Origin: Emticicia sp. CRIBPO
GTDB taxonomy: Bacteria > Bacteroidota > Bacteroidia > Cytophagales > Spirosomataceae
NCBI RefSeq assembly: GCF_009905725.1
Contig: NZ_JAAAKV010000006.1
Span: forward strand, 248,001-312,000
Direction of reading: 5' to 3'
DNA: 64,000 nt
Below are positions 7,959-17,627 of the stretch, one piece after another. The notes below the pieces were generated by a model. It had not been told where the DNA came from, did not search any database, and saw only the letters and a program-made list of their open reading frames with translations. The translations under genes and the position numbers were made by a program. How positions within the stretch are numbered: the first letter of the stretch is position 1; the number at the start of each line of letters is the position of its first letter.

Positions 7959-9338
7959 ATGAAAAAAGTCCTCGTCCTGTTATTTTGTTTATTCTCATTT
8001 CAGATCCATGCCCAGTTTAAAGCAGACTGGGCCAGCCTTGACCAGCGTCAGACCCCGGCCTGGTTTGAAGATGCCAAATTCGGCATTTTTGTTCACTGGG
8101 GCATTTACTCTGTTCCGGCCTGGGCCACCAACTCCAACGCAGATGGTTTCGGCAGCGGCTATGCTGAATGGTACTGGCAAAGACTGCATGCTCCCAACCT
8201 GAAAATCCATCCTGAATTTGTGGCTTTCCATGAAAAAAACTATGGAAAGATCAGCTATCAGGATTTTGCCAGGGACTTTAAAGCTGAGTTGTTCAGACCG
8301 GATGACTGGGCAGATATTTTTGAAAAAGCAGGGGCAAAATATGTGGTACTGACTTCCAAACACCATGAGGGCTTTACGATGTGGCCAAGCCAGGAATCAT
8401 GGAACTGGAATGCGGTGGATGTTGGCCCACACAGAGACCTGGCCGGCGACCTGATGAAATCAGTGAAAGCTAAAAATTTGAGAATGGGGTATTATTATTC
8501 GCTGTATGAATGGTTTAACCCGGTCTACAAAAACGATGTTCACAAGTACGTGAATGAGAGAATGATCCCGCAAATGAAAGATCTTGTTACGAAATATCAG
8601 CCTGATGTGCTCTGGACAGACGGCGAGTGGGACCATCCCGCGAAAACCTGGAAAAGTGAAGAATTCCTCGCATGGCTGTTCAATGATTCTCCCGTAAAAA
8701 ACAGTATTGTGGTCAATGACCGCTGGGGCAATGACACCAAAGGGGCCCACGGAAGTTTTTCCACCTCAGAATATGGTCATGGCGGAAACGACAACAAAAA
8801 ACTGACCAACGGCTTTCAGAAACCCTGGGAAGAATGCCGCGGCATCGGCGAATCATTTGGCTACAACCGCAATGAAAACCTGGCCAACTATCAGACAGGC
8901 GAACAACTGGTACATGAGCTGATCAATATTGTAGCCAGGGGAGGCAACTTCCTGCTGAACATCGGACCCACAGCAGACGGGAGAATTCCGGTAATCATGC
9001 AGCAGAGACTGCAGGAAATAGGCACATGGCTAAAAGTAAACGGTGACGCCATCTACAGGACCAGAAAATGGGACGCCGCTCCGCTTTATGATAAAGACTC
9101 GAAAGTATTCTTTACTCAAAAAGACAAAAAGCTATTCGCTATCAACAGCAAATGGCAGAAAACTTTCACGGTAGACAATATAGAAAAGCCATCTGCCGTA
9201 AAACTGGTGGGCTTTAAAGGCGATGTCAGATTCAGCTATAAGAACAGAACGCTGACCATTATTGCTCCGCAGGTTGATCCCGAAACCATCCCCTGCCAGT
9301 TTGCCTGGACTTATGAATTAACCGACGCCCTGAAATAA
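7959..9338 (+). CDS. GH29 alpha-L-fucosidase
   Basis: A 459-residue exported enzyme. Residues 1-18 are a signal peptide (MKKVLVLLFCLFSFQIHA). The GH29 motifs are KFGIFVHWGIYSVPAWA near residue 40, KYVVLTSKHHEGFTMW near 128 (the fucose-binding His pair) and DVLWTDGEW, where Asp221 is the expected nucleophile. RGGNFLLNIGPTADG, near residue 315, is a further family hallmark. A short C-terminal beta domain follows. The enzyme releases alpha-linked fucose; core fucose on N-glycans fits the neighbouring glycosylasparaginase. It is separated from the next gene by only 8 nt. Confidence 0.93.
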   Translation: MKKVLVLLFCLFSFQIHAQFKADWASLDQRQTPAWFEDAKFGIFVHWGIYSVPAWATNSNADGFGSGYAEWYWQRLHAPNLKIHPEFVAFHEKNYGKISYQDFARDFKAELFRPDDWADIFEKAGAKYVVLTSKHHEGFTMWPSQESWNWNAVDVGPHRDLAGDLMKSVKAKNLRMGYYYSLYEWFNPVYKNDVHKYVNERMIPQMKDLVTKYQPDVLWTDGEWDHPAKTWKSEEFLAWLFNDSPVKNSIVVNDRWGNDTKGAHGSFSTSEYGHGGNDNKKLTNGFQKPWEECRGIGESFGYNRNENLANYQTGEQLVHELINIVARGGNFLLNIGPTADGRIPVIMQQRLQEIGTWLKVNGDAIYRTRKWDAAPLYDKDSKVFFTQKDKKLFAINSKWQKTFTVDNIEKPSAVKLVGFKGDVRFSYKNRTLTIIAPQVDPETIPCQFAWTYELTDALK

Positions 9339-9346
9339 TAATCCGT

Positions 9347-11506
9347 ATGAAGCCATTGAAGTTTCTTTTCCTTTTTTGTCTGAATTTCCCTTTTTTGACC
9401 TTTGCCCAGCTTCCTCAGAAAGACTGGCTGACTTCCCCATTCTCACAAAAGAGTGAGATAAAAGTTCTTAAAAACGGAAAAGAGATAGAGATAACCAACG
9501 GCTTGGTTTCACGAAGAATTCAATTGAAGCCCAATGCTTCTACGACCAGTTTTAAAAACCTGGTCACCAACGAGCAGTTTGTAAGATCAGTGAGACCGGA
9601 AGCCAGGATTACCCTCGACGGCAAAACTTACCAGGTCGGAGGACTTTACGGACAGAAAGAACACGCTTACCTACGCGAAGAATGGACAGATCAGTTAAAG
9701 GCTGGTGAACAGGACTTCATGTTTCAGAAATATGCAATTACGAAACTAAAACCGCATTTTGATTGGAAACCCACGACCTGGACGGCCAACAGAAAGCTCC
9801 CTGAAGGCTCGGAAGTCACCTTACATTTCACTTCCGGCAACCCCGGGCTCAACGGTGTTGAAGTGGCGGTTCACTACGAAATCTTCGATGGTATCCCTTT
9901 GATAAGTAAATGGGTGAGCATAGAAAACAAATCAGGCAAGGCTGTAAAGATCGACCAGGTGGTAAACGAGATCCTGGCTACCCCGGAAGAAGAATCGGCC
10001 GTAGTAGGAGCTCCCGATAAAATGAAAAAGCCGCAGAAATTATACATTGAAAACAACTTCGCTTTCAATAATGCCATGCGGTACGAATTGTCTGACCAGG
10101 CTACCCACTGGAAAATTGACTCAACTTATACCTCCCAGGTCAACTACAATTTTGAAACCCCTTGTCTGGTCGAAATTTATCCCGGATTGGGTGTAGGCAT
10201 TGACCTGAGCCCTGGTGGCTCTTTTACATCCATCAGGAGCTATGAGCTGCTGCTTGATTCCTACGACAGGGAACGCAACGGCCTGGCCCGCAGAAAAATG
10301 TACCGGACCATAGCTCCGTGGACAACCCAAAATCCGATTTTTATGCACCTGATCAGCACAGATGATCAGAAGGTAAAAGAGGCCATAGATCAATGTGTGG
10401 AAACGGGTTACGAAATGGTCATCCTGAGTTTCGGGAGCGGACTTAATATGGAGGACGACTCACCGAAAAACATTGCCAAATTCAAGGCCCTGACAGACTA
10501 TGCCCACAGCAAAGGTATCAAACTCGGCGGTTACTCATTGTTCAGCAGCAGGAGAATTGACGATGAAAATGATGTTATTGACCCCAAAACAGGACTACCC
10601 GACAAAGGGGCCTTCTTTGGACATGCCCCCTGCCTGGCCAGCCGGTGGGGCATTGACTATCTGAGAAAACTGAAGAAGTTCATTTCAGAAACGGGCTTTG
10701 ATCTGCTGGAACATGACGGCCCTTATCCCGGGGATGTCTGTGCTTCTGTAAAACATCCGGGGCATAAAGGCCTCGAAGATTCGCAGTGGGCCCAGATGGA
10801 AATGCAAAAGGAATTCTATCGCTGGCTCAATGCCCGCGGCGTTTACATCAATGCCCCGGACTGGTATTTCCTGGATGGCACCCACAAAATAGCCCTCGGA
10901 TACAGGGAAGTCAACTTCTCTTTGTCACGGGACCAGCAAAGAATATTGAACCGCCAAAATATTTATGACGGAACATGGGATAAAACGCCGTCAATGGGCT
11001 GGGGTTTTGTACCTTTAACCAAATATCAGGGCGGCGGACCTGAAGCAGTGCTTGAACCATTGAGCGAACACCTGGAAGATTACCGGCAATTAATGGTGCA
11101 ATATTACGGTGCGGGTGTCCAGGCATGTTATCGCGGGCCAAGGTTGTATGATAATGAACAAACCAAAACGGTCGTAAAACAAACGATAGACTGGTATAAG
11201 AAATACCGTGACATACTAAACTCAGATGTTGTCCACCTGAGAAGGCCGGACGGCAGGGACTGGGACGGGATCATGCATGTCAACCCCAATCTGAAGGAAA
11301 AAGGACTGGTCATGCTTTACAATCCGCTGAAAGAACCGGTAAAAAGAAAAATAAGACTTCCGCTTTATTACACCGGGTTGACCGGTCAGGCAGAAATCAG
11401 CGTCGGGGAAGAAAAACCCGGGAGATACAATTTAACGAGAGATTATGTTGTGGAAATAGAGATCAGTATTCCGGCTGAAGGATATAATTGGCTGATCATA
11501 AGATAA
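9347..11506 (+). CDS. Large exported glycoside hydrolase, alpha-galactosidase-like (clan GH-D type)
   Basis: A 719-residue protein with a signal peptide (residues 1-20, ending PFLTFAQ). An N-terminal beta-rich region (about 20-330) precedes a TIM barrel (about 340-620). The barrel contains EMVILSFGSGLNMEDDSP, GYSLFSSRRIDDEN, and GFDLLEHDGPYPGDVCAS with an Asp in the position of the clan GH-D nucleophile. VQACYRGPRLYDNEQT follows near residue 595. The layout resembles GH36-type alpha-galactosidases, but the motifs are not the standard ones, so the exact family and sugar are uncertain. A small beta domain ends the protein. It is the last gene of the enzyme operon. Confidence 0.6.
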   Translation: MKPLKFLFLFCLNFPFLTFAQLPQKDWLTSPFSQKSEIKVLKNGKEIEITNGLVSRRIQLKPNASTTSFKNLVTNEQFVRSVRPEARITLDGKTYQVGGLYGQKEHAYLREEWTDQLKAGEQDFMFQKYAITKLKPHFDWKPTTWTANRKLPEGSEVTLHFTSGNPGLNGVEVAVHYEIFDGIPLISKWVSIENKSGKAVKIDQVVNEILATPEEESAVVGAPDKMKKPQKLYIENNFAFNNAMRYELSDQATHWKIDSTYTSQVNYNFETPCLVEIYPGLGVGIDLSPGGSFTSIRSYELLLDSYDRERNGLARRKMYRTIAPWTTQNPIFMHLISTDDQKVKEAIDQCVETGYEMVILSFGSGLNMEDDSPKNIAKFKALTDYAHSKGIKLGGYSLFSSRRIDDENDVIDPKTGLPDKGAFFGHAPCLASRWGIDYLRKLKKFISETGFDLLEHDGPYPGDVCASVKHPGHKGLEDSQWAQMEMQKEFYRWLNARGVYINAPDWYFLDGTHKIALGYREVNFSLSRDQQRILNRQNIYDGTWDKTPSMGWGFVPLTKYQGGGPEAVLEPLSEHLEDYRQLMVQYYGAGVQACYRGPRLYDNEQTKTVVKQTIDWYKKYRDILNSDVVHLRRPDGRDWDGIMHVNPNLKEKGLVMLYNPLKEPVKRKIRLPLYYTGLTGQAEISVGEEKPGRYNLTRDYVVEIEISIPAEGYNWLIIR

Positions 11507-11630
11507 AAACCGAGCGTAATTTCCCCATTTATTAGCAAGCCTCACAAATCATAGTCACCTAAAATTATGGAACGGTTTTTTCGTATTTAATAAAAACAAT
11601 TCCTAATTTTAGTTTATCAAACTCAAAAAG

Positions 11631-11966
11631 ATGAAAAAGATATTAATCATTGACGATGAAGAAGACCTTTGCAGATTGGTAAAAACATATTTTGAAAGAA
11701 GAAAATATGAGGTCGACTATTCACACACCCTGACTGACGGACTTAAAAAAATCGAGAACTACTATCCCGACATCGTCATCCTGGACAATAATCTTCCGGA
11801 CGGATTCGGATTGGACAGAATAAAAGAAATCAAAAAAATTGATCCTAACATCAACCTTATTATGATTTCTGCCTTGTCATATCTTAAAGAAGAATCGCTG
11901 AGCGAGGGGGCTAATTATTTCCTTGAAAAACCGGTTAGTTTTTTCAAAATCAATGAATTAATTTAA
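11631..11966 (+). CDS. Stand-alone receiver-domain protein
   Basis: A 111-residue CheY-like protein that is only a receiver domain. The acidic pair is Asp8/Asp9 (IIDDEED), the phospho-acceptor is Asp52 (VILDNNLPDG), the switch residue is Ser80 and the conserved Lys is Lys100 (FLEKPVS). There is no output domain, so it probably acts by protein contact or phosphorelay. No kinase lies beside it. The C-terminus ends early, just after the KPV loop and a short helix, at the lower limit for a receiver. Confidence 0.85.
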   Translation: MKKILIIDDEEDLCRLVKTYFERRKYEVDYSHTLTDGLKKIENYYPDIVILDNNLPDGFGLDRIKEIKKIDPNINLIMISALSYLKEESLSEGANYFLEKPVSFFKINELI

Positions 11967-11997
11967 GATCTCTTTATATTTAAATCCCAACTTTCCA

Positions 11998-12005
11998 TAT
12001 TTTTG
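11998..12005 (+). promoter_or_regulatory. Candidate -7 element (TATTTTTG) for the second receiver gene
   Basis: An exact TAnnTTTG match, 86 nt upstream of the ATG at 12092 and just after the first receiver gene. It would give the second receiver its own promoter and a leader of about 80 nt. The -33 element is weak. Confidence 0.4.
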
Positions 12006-12091
12006 AACAATAAGCCAAAACTAAAACTTAACTTTGCTGTTGAATTCTGTAGACGCCCCTTTAACTACTATCCTTAATTTAAGATAATTCA

Positions 12092-12508
12092 ATGGCACAG
12101 AAAATAACTTGCTTTCTGGTTGACGACGATCGTGAAGATCAGGAAATCTTTATGATGGCTTTGGAAGACGTCAACTATGAAATTTCACTCCGGTGTTTTG
12201 ATGATGGTGTGGCTTTGCTTGACACCCTGCATCAAAAAGACGAACCTCTTCCTCAGCTTGTTTTCCTTGATCTTAATATGGCCAAAATGAACGGCAAGGA
12301 ATGCCTGGCGGCTCTCGTGAATGATGAAACCCTGTCAGATATCAGGATCATCATCTACTCTACTTCTTCCAACATCAAAGACATTAACGAGTCTAAAAAA
12401 CTGGGAGCGTTTGACTACATTGTCAAGCCTGCGAGTTTTGATACCCTTGTGACGACCCTGGAGCGGATATTCGGCTCTGTTGCCCCCAAAGAAAAGACCT
12501 CTCATTAA
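12092..12508 (+). CDS. Stand-alone receiver-domain protein (Rcp1/CheY-like)
   Basis: A 138-residue response regulator receiver without an output domain. Asp11-Asp13 form the acidic cluster (FLVDDDREDQEIF), Asp60 is the phospho-site in FLDLNMAKMNG, Ser90/Thr91 the switch and Lys112 the conserved Lys (DYIVKPAS). The DDREDQEIF start is typical of the Rcp1-like group that pairs with hybrid or phytochrome-type kinases. It is followed by a strong terminator, so it ends its transcription unit. The adjacent SusC/SusD genes give no direct functional link. Confidence 0.88.
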   Translation: MAQKITCFLVDDDREDQEIFMMALEDVNYEISLRCFDDGVALLDTLHQKDEPLPQLVFLDLNMAKMNGKECLAALVNDETLSDIRIIIYSTSSNIKDINESKKLGAFDYIVKPASFDTLVTTLERIFGSVAPKEKTSH

Positions 12509-12573
12509 AAATACAGGTTAGCAAATCCGGATCTGATCATATTTCAGTATCAGCTCTCTGATTTGTCCCAAAA

Positions 12574-12615
12574 TAAAAAGGCCGCCCAAGCAATATGCCC
12601 GGGCGGCCTTTTTGT
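12574..12615. terminator. Strong bidirectional terminator between receiver and susD genes
   Basis: AAAAGGCCGCCC (12576-12587) pairs with GGGCGGCCTTTT (12601-12612), flanked by A and T runs on both sides. It can end both the plus-strand receiver gene and the minus-strand susCD unit. Confidence 0.9.
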
Positions 12616-12626
12616 AAGAAAACCGG

Positions 12627-14222
12627 TTATTTAGTTATCCAGAGTTTAGTAGAATTCAAGTTCGTTCCACCTGTAGCAGTCTTAAAATTATCTGCGTTAT
12701 AGCTTAGTTCATCGTCAGGATAAACAAAGCGGTTATAAGTTCCGAAGTTACTGGTATAATATTGGGTATTGACGGTTGACATAGGCGTTTTCCCTCCTGT
12801 TCTTCTCAAAAGAGTCCAGGCATCAAACGGCTGTCTGAACTGATCAATCCACAATTGAGCGTAGATCTGTTTCAGAGCGTTGTCAGCATTGGCAGCATCA
12901 AACGCTACTCCCGGTGCGGTGATCAGTTTCGTTACCTCTGCATCAGTGGCAGTAGCCGAAGCCGGCTTGCCTACGGTCCATACTCCTGATGCAAACGCTA
13001 TACCTTTCCACATGTTAAGAGAGGCTTTGATACCTGCTTCATACTCAGCTTTGGCTGTAGCAGGGCTGGCTGTTACACCTAAACCTCTGTTATAAACCTC
13101 GGCCTTGATGAAGTGCACCTGGGCTCCTGTGAGGATTAATTCAGGAATGGTGGTCAGATCCTGCTCAAAATATAAGTTAACCGGTGAGTAAAAATTGGTT
13201 GCCCCTTTGTCAGCCCAGGCCGTATAACGCTTCTTGTCATATGGCGTACCTCCTTCGGTCTGCGTACCTGTCGCCGGGTTTTGCGGATATGCTACCCATT
13301 CTCCGGCATTGTTAGGTTCATAGAAGATTTTAGCACGCGGGTCAAAAATACCGCTTCCGTCTTTGGCGTTGCTTGAAGACATCAGTCCCCACATGGTTGA
13401 TCCCATTCTCAGGTAACAGTTGGCCGAAAACGACCACTCACGCCACTGTAAAGACAAACCAAGTTTAGAAGGCCAGATACCTACGTTGTCAGCATCACCC
13501 AGCAATGGTTTTGCCAAAGCTTCGGTGATGTGCGTTCTCGCCAAAGTCTGATCTTTTTCATACACAGTTACCGCTACATAAAGACGAAGACTGTTGGCAA
13601 ACTTGATCCACATGTTTACGTCGCCGTTAAACAGAGTCTCGTATTTAGCCAGGTTGTATTGGGTAGAACTGGTGCTCAGATTGTCAACCGCCCATTTCAG
13701 TTCGGTAAGGATATTGGTATAAATCTCCTGCTGAGAATTGTAGGCCGCTTTGTAAACGCCTGTACCTTTATCCGCCGCCAAAGCAGCATAACCTGCATCT
13801 TTATAAGGCATTGAACCGAAGTAGTTGGTCATCTTAAAGCTTTTGTAAGCCATAATCGTTTTCAGCATCGCAGACATGTTGGTCATTGAAGCTGCATCAG
13901 AACTTTTGGCGATGCGGTCTTCCAGAACCCTCACGTTAGCCAATGTATAATAGTAGTTTTCCCACAAAGCACCTTTGGCATTATCAAACGGATATGAACC
14001 CGAGGTGATTGCTGCCTGCTGGGTAATAGGATACAACCAGGCATTCATCACTGACTGCTCACCTCCGGTAAGAGGCAGTGAACTGACGACTGCGTTAAAC
14101 ATTTCGGGAGTAGAAGCACTGCTCGGCTTATCCCACGGGGCATTGATTTCTTCGAAGTCATTCTTACATGACGCCGCAGACACCAATAAGGTAATGATAA
14201 ATATTTTAGATATATATTTCAT
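12627..14222 (-). CDS. SusD/RagB-family outer-membrane lipoprotein (SusD-like_2 type)
   Basis: A 531-residue surface lipoprotein. The signal peptide ends in a lipobox with Cys19 (SAASC), followed by KNDFEEINAPWDKPS. The helical SusD core includes AYKSFKMTNYFGSMPYKDAG, the typical binding-site loop region, and a C-terminal RFVYPDDELSYNADNF segment characteristic of the SusD-like_2 group. Such proteins form the lid over the paired SusC transporter and bind the glycan or peptide ligand. Its start lies 18 nt after the SusC stop, so the two are one unit. The ligand cannot be read from the sequence. Confidence 0.9.
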   Translation of the reverse strand: MKYISKIFIITLLVSAASCKNDFEEINAPWDKPSSASTPEMFNAVVSSLPLTGGEQSVMNAWLYPITQQAAITSGSYPFDNAKGALWENYYYTLANVRVLEDRIAKSSDAASMTNMSAMLKTIMAYKSFKMTNYFGSMPYKDAGYAALAADKGTGVYKAAYNSQQEIYTNILTELKWAVDNLSTSSTQYNLAKYETLFNGDVNMWIKFANSLRLYVAVTVYEKDQTLARTHITEALAKPLLGDADNVGIWPSKLGLSLQWREWSFSANCYLRMGSTMWGLMSSSNAKDGSGIFDPRAKIFYEPNNAGEWVAYPQNPATGTQTEGGTPYDKKRYTAWADKGATNFYSPVNLYFEQDLTTIPELILTGAQVHFIKAEVYNRGLGVTASPATAKAEYEAGIKASLNMWKGIAFASGVWTVGKPASATATDAEVTKLITAPGVAFDAANADNALKQIYAQLWIDQFRQPFDAWTLLRRTGGKTPMSTVNTQYYTSNFGTYNRFVYPDDELSYNADNFKTATGGTNLNSTKLWITK

Positions 14223-14240
14223 GATTCTTAATTTAAAGGA

Positions 14241-17200
14241 TTACAATCTTGCTTTAAGTGAGACACCAAGATCACGTGTTCCCGGGAATTGCGACCATTG
14301 GAAACCATAAGCATTACCAATACCGTTGATAGCCTCAGGGTTCAGATTATCAGGCAGTGAGCTGAACAGGTAGAACATGTTACGGCCAACGAATGACACA
14401 TCAAGTCCCTGAAGGAATTTAGTGCGTTTCACAATGCTCGAAGGAATAGAGTAAGTCAGGTTCAACTCGCGGAGTTTAGCCCATGAGTTTTCAAGAACCA
14501 GGTCTCTTCTCGGCATTTTAACGTTAGACCATCCGGCATAAGCTCCGGCATATTTGTACATGTAATGTACCACATCTTTGTTCACTTCGCCGTTTTCAAA
14601 CACACCATCCAGGATCACACCGTGATTAGCCGTGCTTCCGTCAGGATAAGTGTATGGCAAGCCACCACCGTTTCTTTCAGCCAGTGTGCTTGGCGACAAA
14701 CCATGTCCTACAGATGCACCGTAATCCGCTGAATAAATATCTCCGCCCACTTTGAAGTCAATCAGGAAGTATAAGCTGAAGTTCTTATATTTGAATGTGT
14801 TGCTTAAACCACCTGTCAGCTTAGGAGTAGTGTTTCCTATGGCCACAGGATCGTCAGTAGTTACATACTGTGTACCTACCACAGCACCTGTGGTTTTATC
14901 CAATACTCTCTTAACTACTTTTTGTCCGTTTTTGTACGTGTAATCATAACCGTAGATCGTTCCGTAGTTTTCACCGGCTTTCACATACATCAGAGCACCG
15001 TTGGTTCCCCAAAGGTCAGCCACAGGATATCTGTCGATTCCGTCGGCCAGTGAGACAACTTTGTTCTGGTTATGAGCACCGTTAAGAGCGATATCCCATC
15101 TGAAGCTTGAAGTCTGAACAGGCGTAGCCCTTACGATAAATTCAAATCCTTTGTTTGATAACTCACCGGTGTTGAAAGTAACCGCTTTGGCTCCTGAAGA
15201 AGTAGCCAGTGAAGAGCTCAGGATCTGGCTCGTAGCCCTGGTCTGGTAGTAAGTCAGTTCGGCACTCAGTCTTCCTGCAAGGAACCCTAATTCAGTACCG
15301 ATCTCAAATGACTTGTTTCTCTGAGGCATCAATAAGCCAGCCGGAGGAAGTGTAGTCTGCAAACTACGAACAGGCACACCACCAAATGATGTAGCAGCAT
15401 CACCGTTGATCGTGTTGGTGATCGTTGTAGTATTGTAGGTATACTGTGTCATATATGGCGTAGCACCGTTAGCACTCTGAGCCAATGACAATTTCAATTT
15501 ACCATAACTTAAGAAGTTCTGATCTTTGAAAGCAGGAATAGCTTCAGTAAATACAAAACTCAAACTTCCTGAAGGGAAGAAATAAGAAGAAGTAGCGATC
15601 GGTAAAGTAGATGACCAGTCATTTCTTCCGGTAAACTGCATAAACAGGTAGTCATTATAAGACACATCCAGGATACCGAATAATGAGTTCAGATTGAAAT
15701 CATACCTGGTTTCTCCGTGAGAGATCTTGGTCTTATCCAGTGTGTTGTTGATGTAATATTTGAAAGGCACATCAAAAGGACCGTTGTTGGTGTTGGTTAC
15801 ACCATGGCTGCGGCTTCTCAGGGCAGAATTACCGATCAGTAAACTGGTATTGAATTTAGAACCGAAGATACCGTCTTTATGAAGGGTAGTAAACGCTTCA
15901 AAGTTAAGGTCCTGGTTGTTGATGCTCTCAAAGCCATACAATCCCTGAACACCCGCTACGTCAGTCGGCGTATTTTTACTCTCAATAGTTGTAACGGCGT
16001 TGTTTACCGAGGCACGTCCCGCAAGATTTAACCACGGAGTAACATCAGCAGAAAGACGAAGTGATCCCAAAAGCTGGTTTCTGGTCAGTTGCTGATTGTT
16101 TTCAAACAGTTTCCAGAACATGTCCTTAAATGCATTGTTGTTATAAGGATAGTATTTGAACGGAGACGTCTGATCAAAGAAGTTCTTGCTTCCGTCAGCC
16201 AGTTTATAGCTATCAAACTCAAGAGGGATATAATCACGCGACATACCGTGAATCATGAAGTTAGCCCATCCGTTGTCATTGGCCGATTCAGGCGTGTTCA
16301 GACGGTTGTAGTTGGTATAACTGGTCGTGATCTCCGCCTTTACTTTTTTAGAGATCGTCAAAGCCGACCCGATGTTGATATTGGTCTGATCATAGTTACT
16401 GTTTTTAACAATCGCTTTGTTATCCAGTCTTGTCAAACCGACACGGATAGTACCATAGTCTCCACCACCGCTGAACGACAGGTTATGAGTATTGGTATTT
16501 CCGGTATTGAAATATGCTTTTCTGTTATCAGGCTGTGCTTCCCATTTACGTTTCACACCATCCCACCAGGTAATTTCGGTACCGTCCAGTTTATGACCCC
16601 ATGAAGCTGCAGGACCATACCAGCTGAAAATATCCCATGAAGAATATCCGCCGGGAATTGCTCCGCCACTTCTGTAGTTATTGTTTACGTCCTGAGCATC
16701 CCATGGGTAGTTACCCGGATAACGTGGTTGTCCGTTAACGGTAGGGAATGGTTGTGTAGCTGACCACAATGCGGAAGCCGCACCATAACCGTACTCATTC
16801 TGTACATCCTGAAAACGATACGCCGTAGTGGACAATGAAGAGAAGTTATAGTCCAGACCAAGACCTTCTCTCTTACCACCTTTTTTGCTGGTGATTAAGA
16901 TCACACCGTTAGAACCGCGGGCTCCGTAAAGGGCAGCAGCATTGGCTCCTTTCAAAACAGTAATATCATCTACCTCGTCGCTGTTGACAAAGTTCAGGAA
17001 TGAACCCCAGTCCTTAGGGCTGGTTACGTCACTGCTTTTACCTTGCGTTCCGCCTACAGGATCATTCTGAACCTGGATACCATCGATAACGATCAAAGGC
17101 TGGTTACTGCCCAGGATGCTGTTGTTACCTCTGATGACGATCCTCTGAGAACCGCCCTGCACACCGTTTGAAGCTGAAATGTTCAAACCGGCTGATTTAC

Positions 17201-17627
17201 CCATCAAACCTGAAGCGATGTCCGGAGCACTTGCTTTTACCAGGTCTTTTGCAGCAATTTTCTGAGCTGAATAACCGATAGATTTAGATTCACGCTTAAT
17301 GCCCAAAGCCGTTACAACGACTTCGTTCAGTTGCTTTGAATCTTCTACCATTTCTATGTCAATAATCGAGCGGCCTGCCACAGGGATAGTTTGTGTAGTA
17401 AAGCCGATGAATGATACCACAAGGGTACTCTGGAGATCAGGAACACTCAGTGAGAATTTTCCTTCCGTATCTGTGATTGTACCAGCGGATTTCCCTTTTA
17501 CAACGACGGATACACCAGGCAAAGCCTCTCCATTGGAGGTTACTTTACCGGTAATGGTTTGGGCTAATGCCGGTAAGCTCATGACCATGAGCAGGAATAG
17601 CACCAACTTGGGTAAATGATTTCTCAT
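14241..17627 (-). CDS. SusC/RagA-family TonB-dependent transporter
   Basis: A 1128-residue outer-membrane transporter. The signal peptide is residues 1-22. A carboxypeptidase-D regulatory-like domain follows (ITGKVTSNGEALPGVSVVVK), then the plug with the TonB-box region (LNEVVVTALGIKRE), RIVIRGNNSILGSNQPL and the SusC signature VLKGANAAALYGARGSNGVI. The beta-barrel ends in LGVSLKARL. It starts divergently from a second susC, 709 bp away. No ECF sigma or anti-sigma gene sits beside it, so regulation through that route is not visible. Confidence 0.95.
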   Translation of the reverse strand: MRNHLPKLVLFLLMVMSLPALAQTITGKVTSNGEALPGVSVVVKGKSAGTITDTEGKFSLSVPDLQSTLVVSFIGFTTQTIPVAGRSIIDIEMVEDSKQLNEVVVTALGIKRESKSIGYSAQKIAAKDLVKASAPDIASGLMGKSAGLNISASNGVQGGSQRIVIRGNNSILGSNQPLIVIDGIQVQNDPVGGTQGKSSDVTSPKDWGSFLNFVNSDEVDDITVLKGANAAALYGARGSNGVILITSKKGGKREGLGLDYNFSSLSTTAYRFQDVQNEYGYGAASALWSATQPFPTVNGQPRYPGNYPWDAQDVNNNYRSGGAIPGGYSSWDIFSWYGPAASWGHKLDGTEITWWDGVKRKWEAQPDNRKAYFNTGNTNTHNLSFSGGGDYGTIRVGLTRLDNKAIVKNSNYDQTNINIGSALTISKKVKAEITTSYTNYNRLNTPESANDNGWANFMIHGMSRDYIPLEFDSYKLADGSKNFFDQTSPFKYYPYNNNAFKDMFWKLFENNQQLTRNQLLGSLRLSADVTPWLNLAGRASVNNAVTTIESKNTPTDVAGVQGLYGFESINNQDLNFEAFTTLHKDGIFGSKFNTSLLIGNSALRSRSHGVTNTNNGPFDVPFKYYINNTLDKTKISHGETRYDFNLNSLFGILDVSYNDYLFMQFTGRNDWSSTLPIATSSYFFPSGSLSFVFTEAIPAFKDQNFLSYGKLKLSLAQSANGATPYMTQYTYNTTTITNTINGDAATSFGGVPVRSLQTTLPPAGLLMPQRNKSFEIGTELGFLAGRLSAELTYYQTRATSQILSSSLATSSGAKAVTFNTGELSNKGFEFIVRATPVQTSSFRWDIALNGAHNQNKVVSLADGIDRYPVADLWGTNGALMYVKAGENYGTIYGYDYTYKNGQKVVKRVLDKTTGAVVGTQYVTTDDPVAIGNTTPKLTGGLSNTFKYKNFSLYFLIDFKVGGDIYSADYGASVGHGLSPSTLAERNGGGLPYTYPDGSTANHGVILDGVFENGEVNKDVVHYMYKYAGAYAGWSNVKMPRRDLVLENSWAKLRELNLTYSIPSSIVKRTKFLQGLDVSFVGRNMFYLFSSLPDNLNPEAINGIGNAYGFQWSQFPGTRDLGVSLKARL

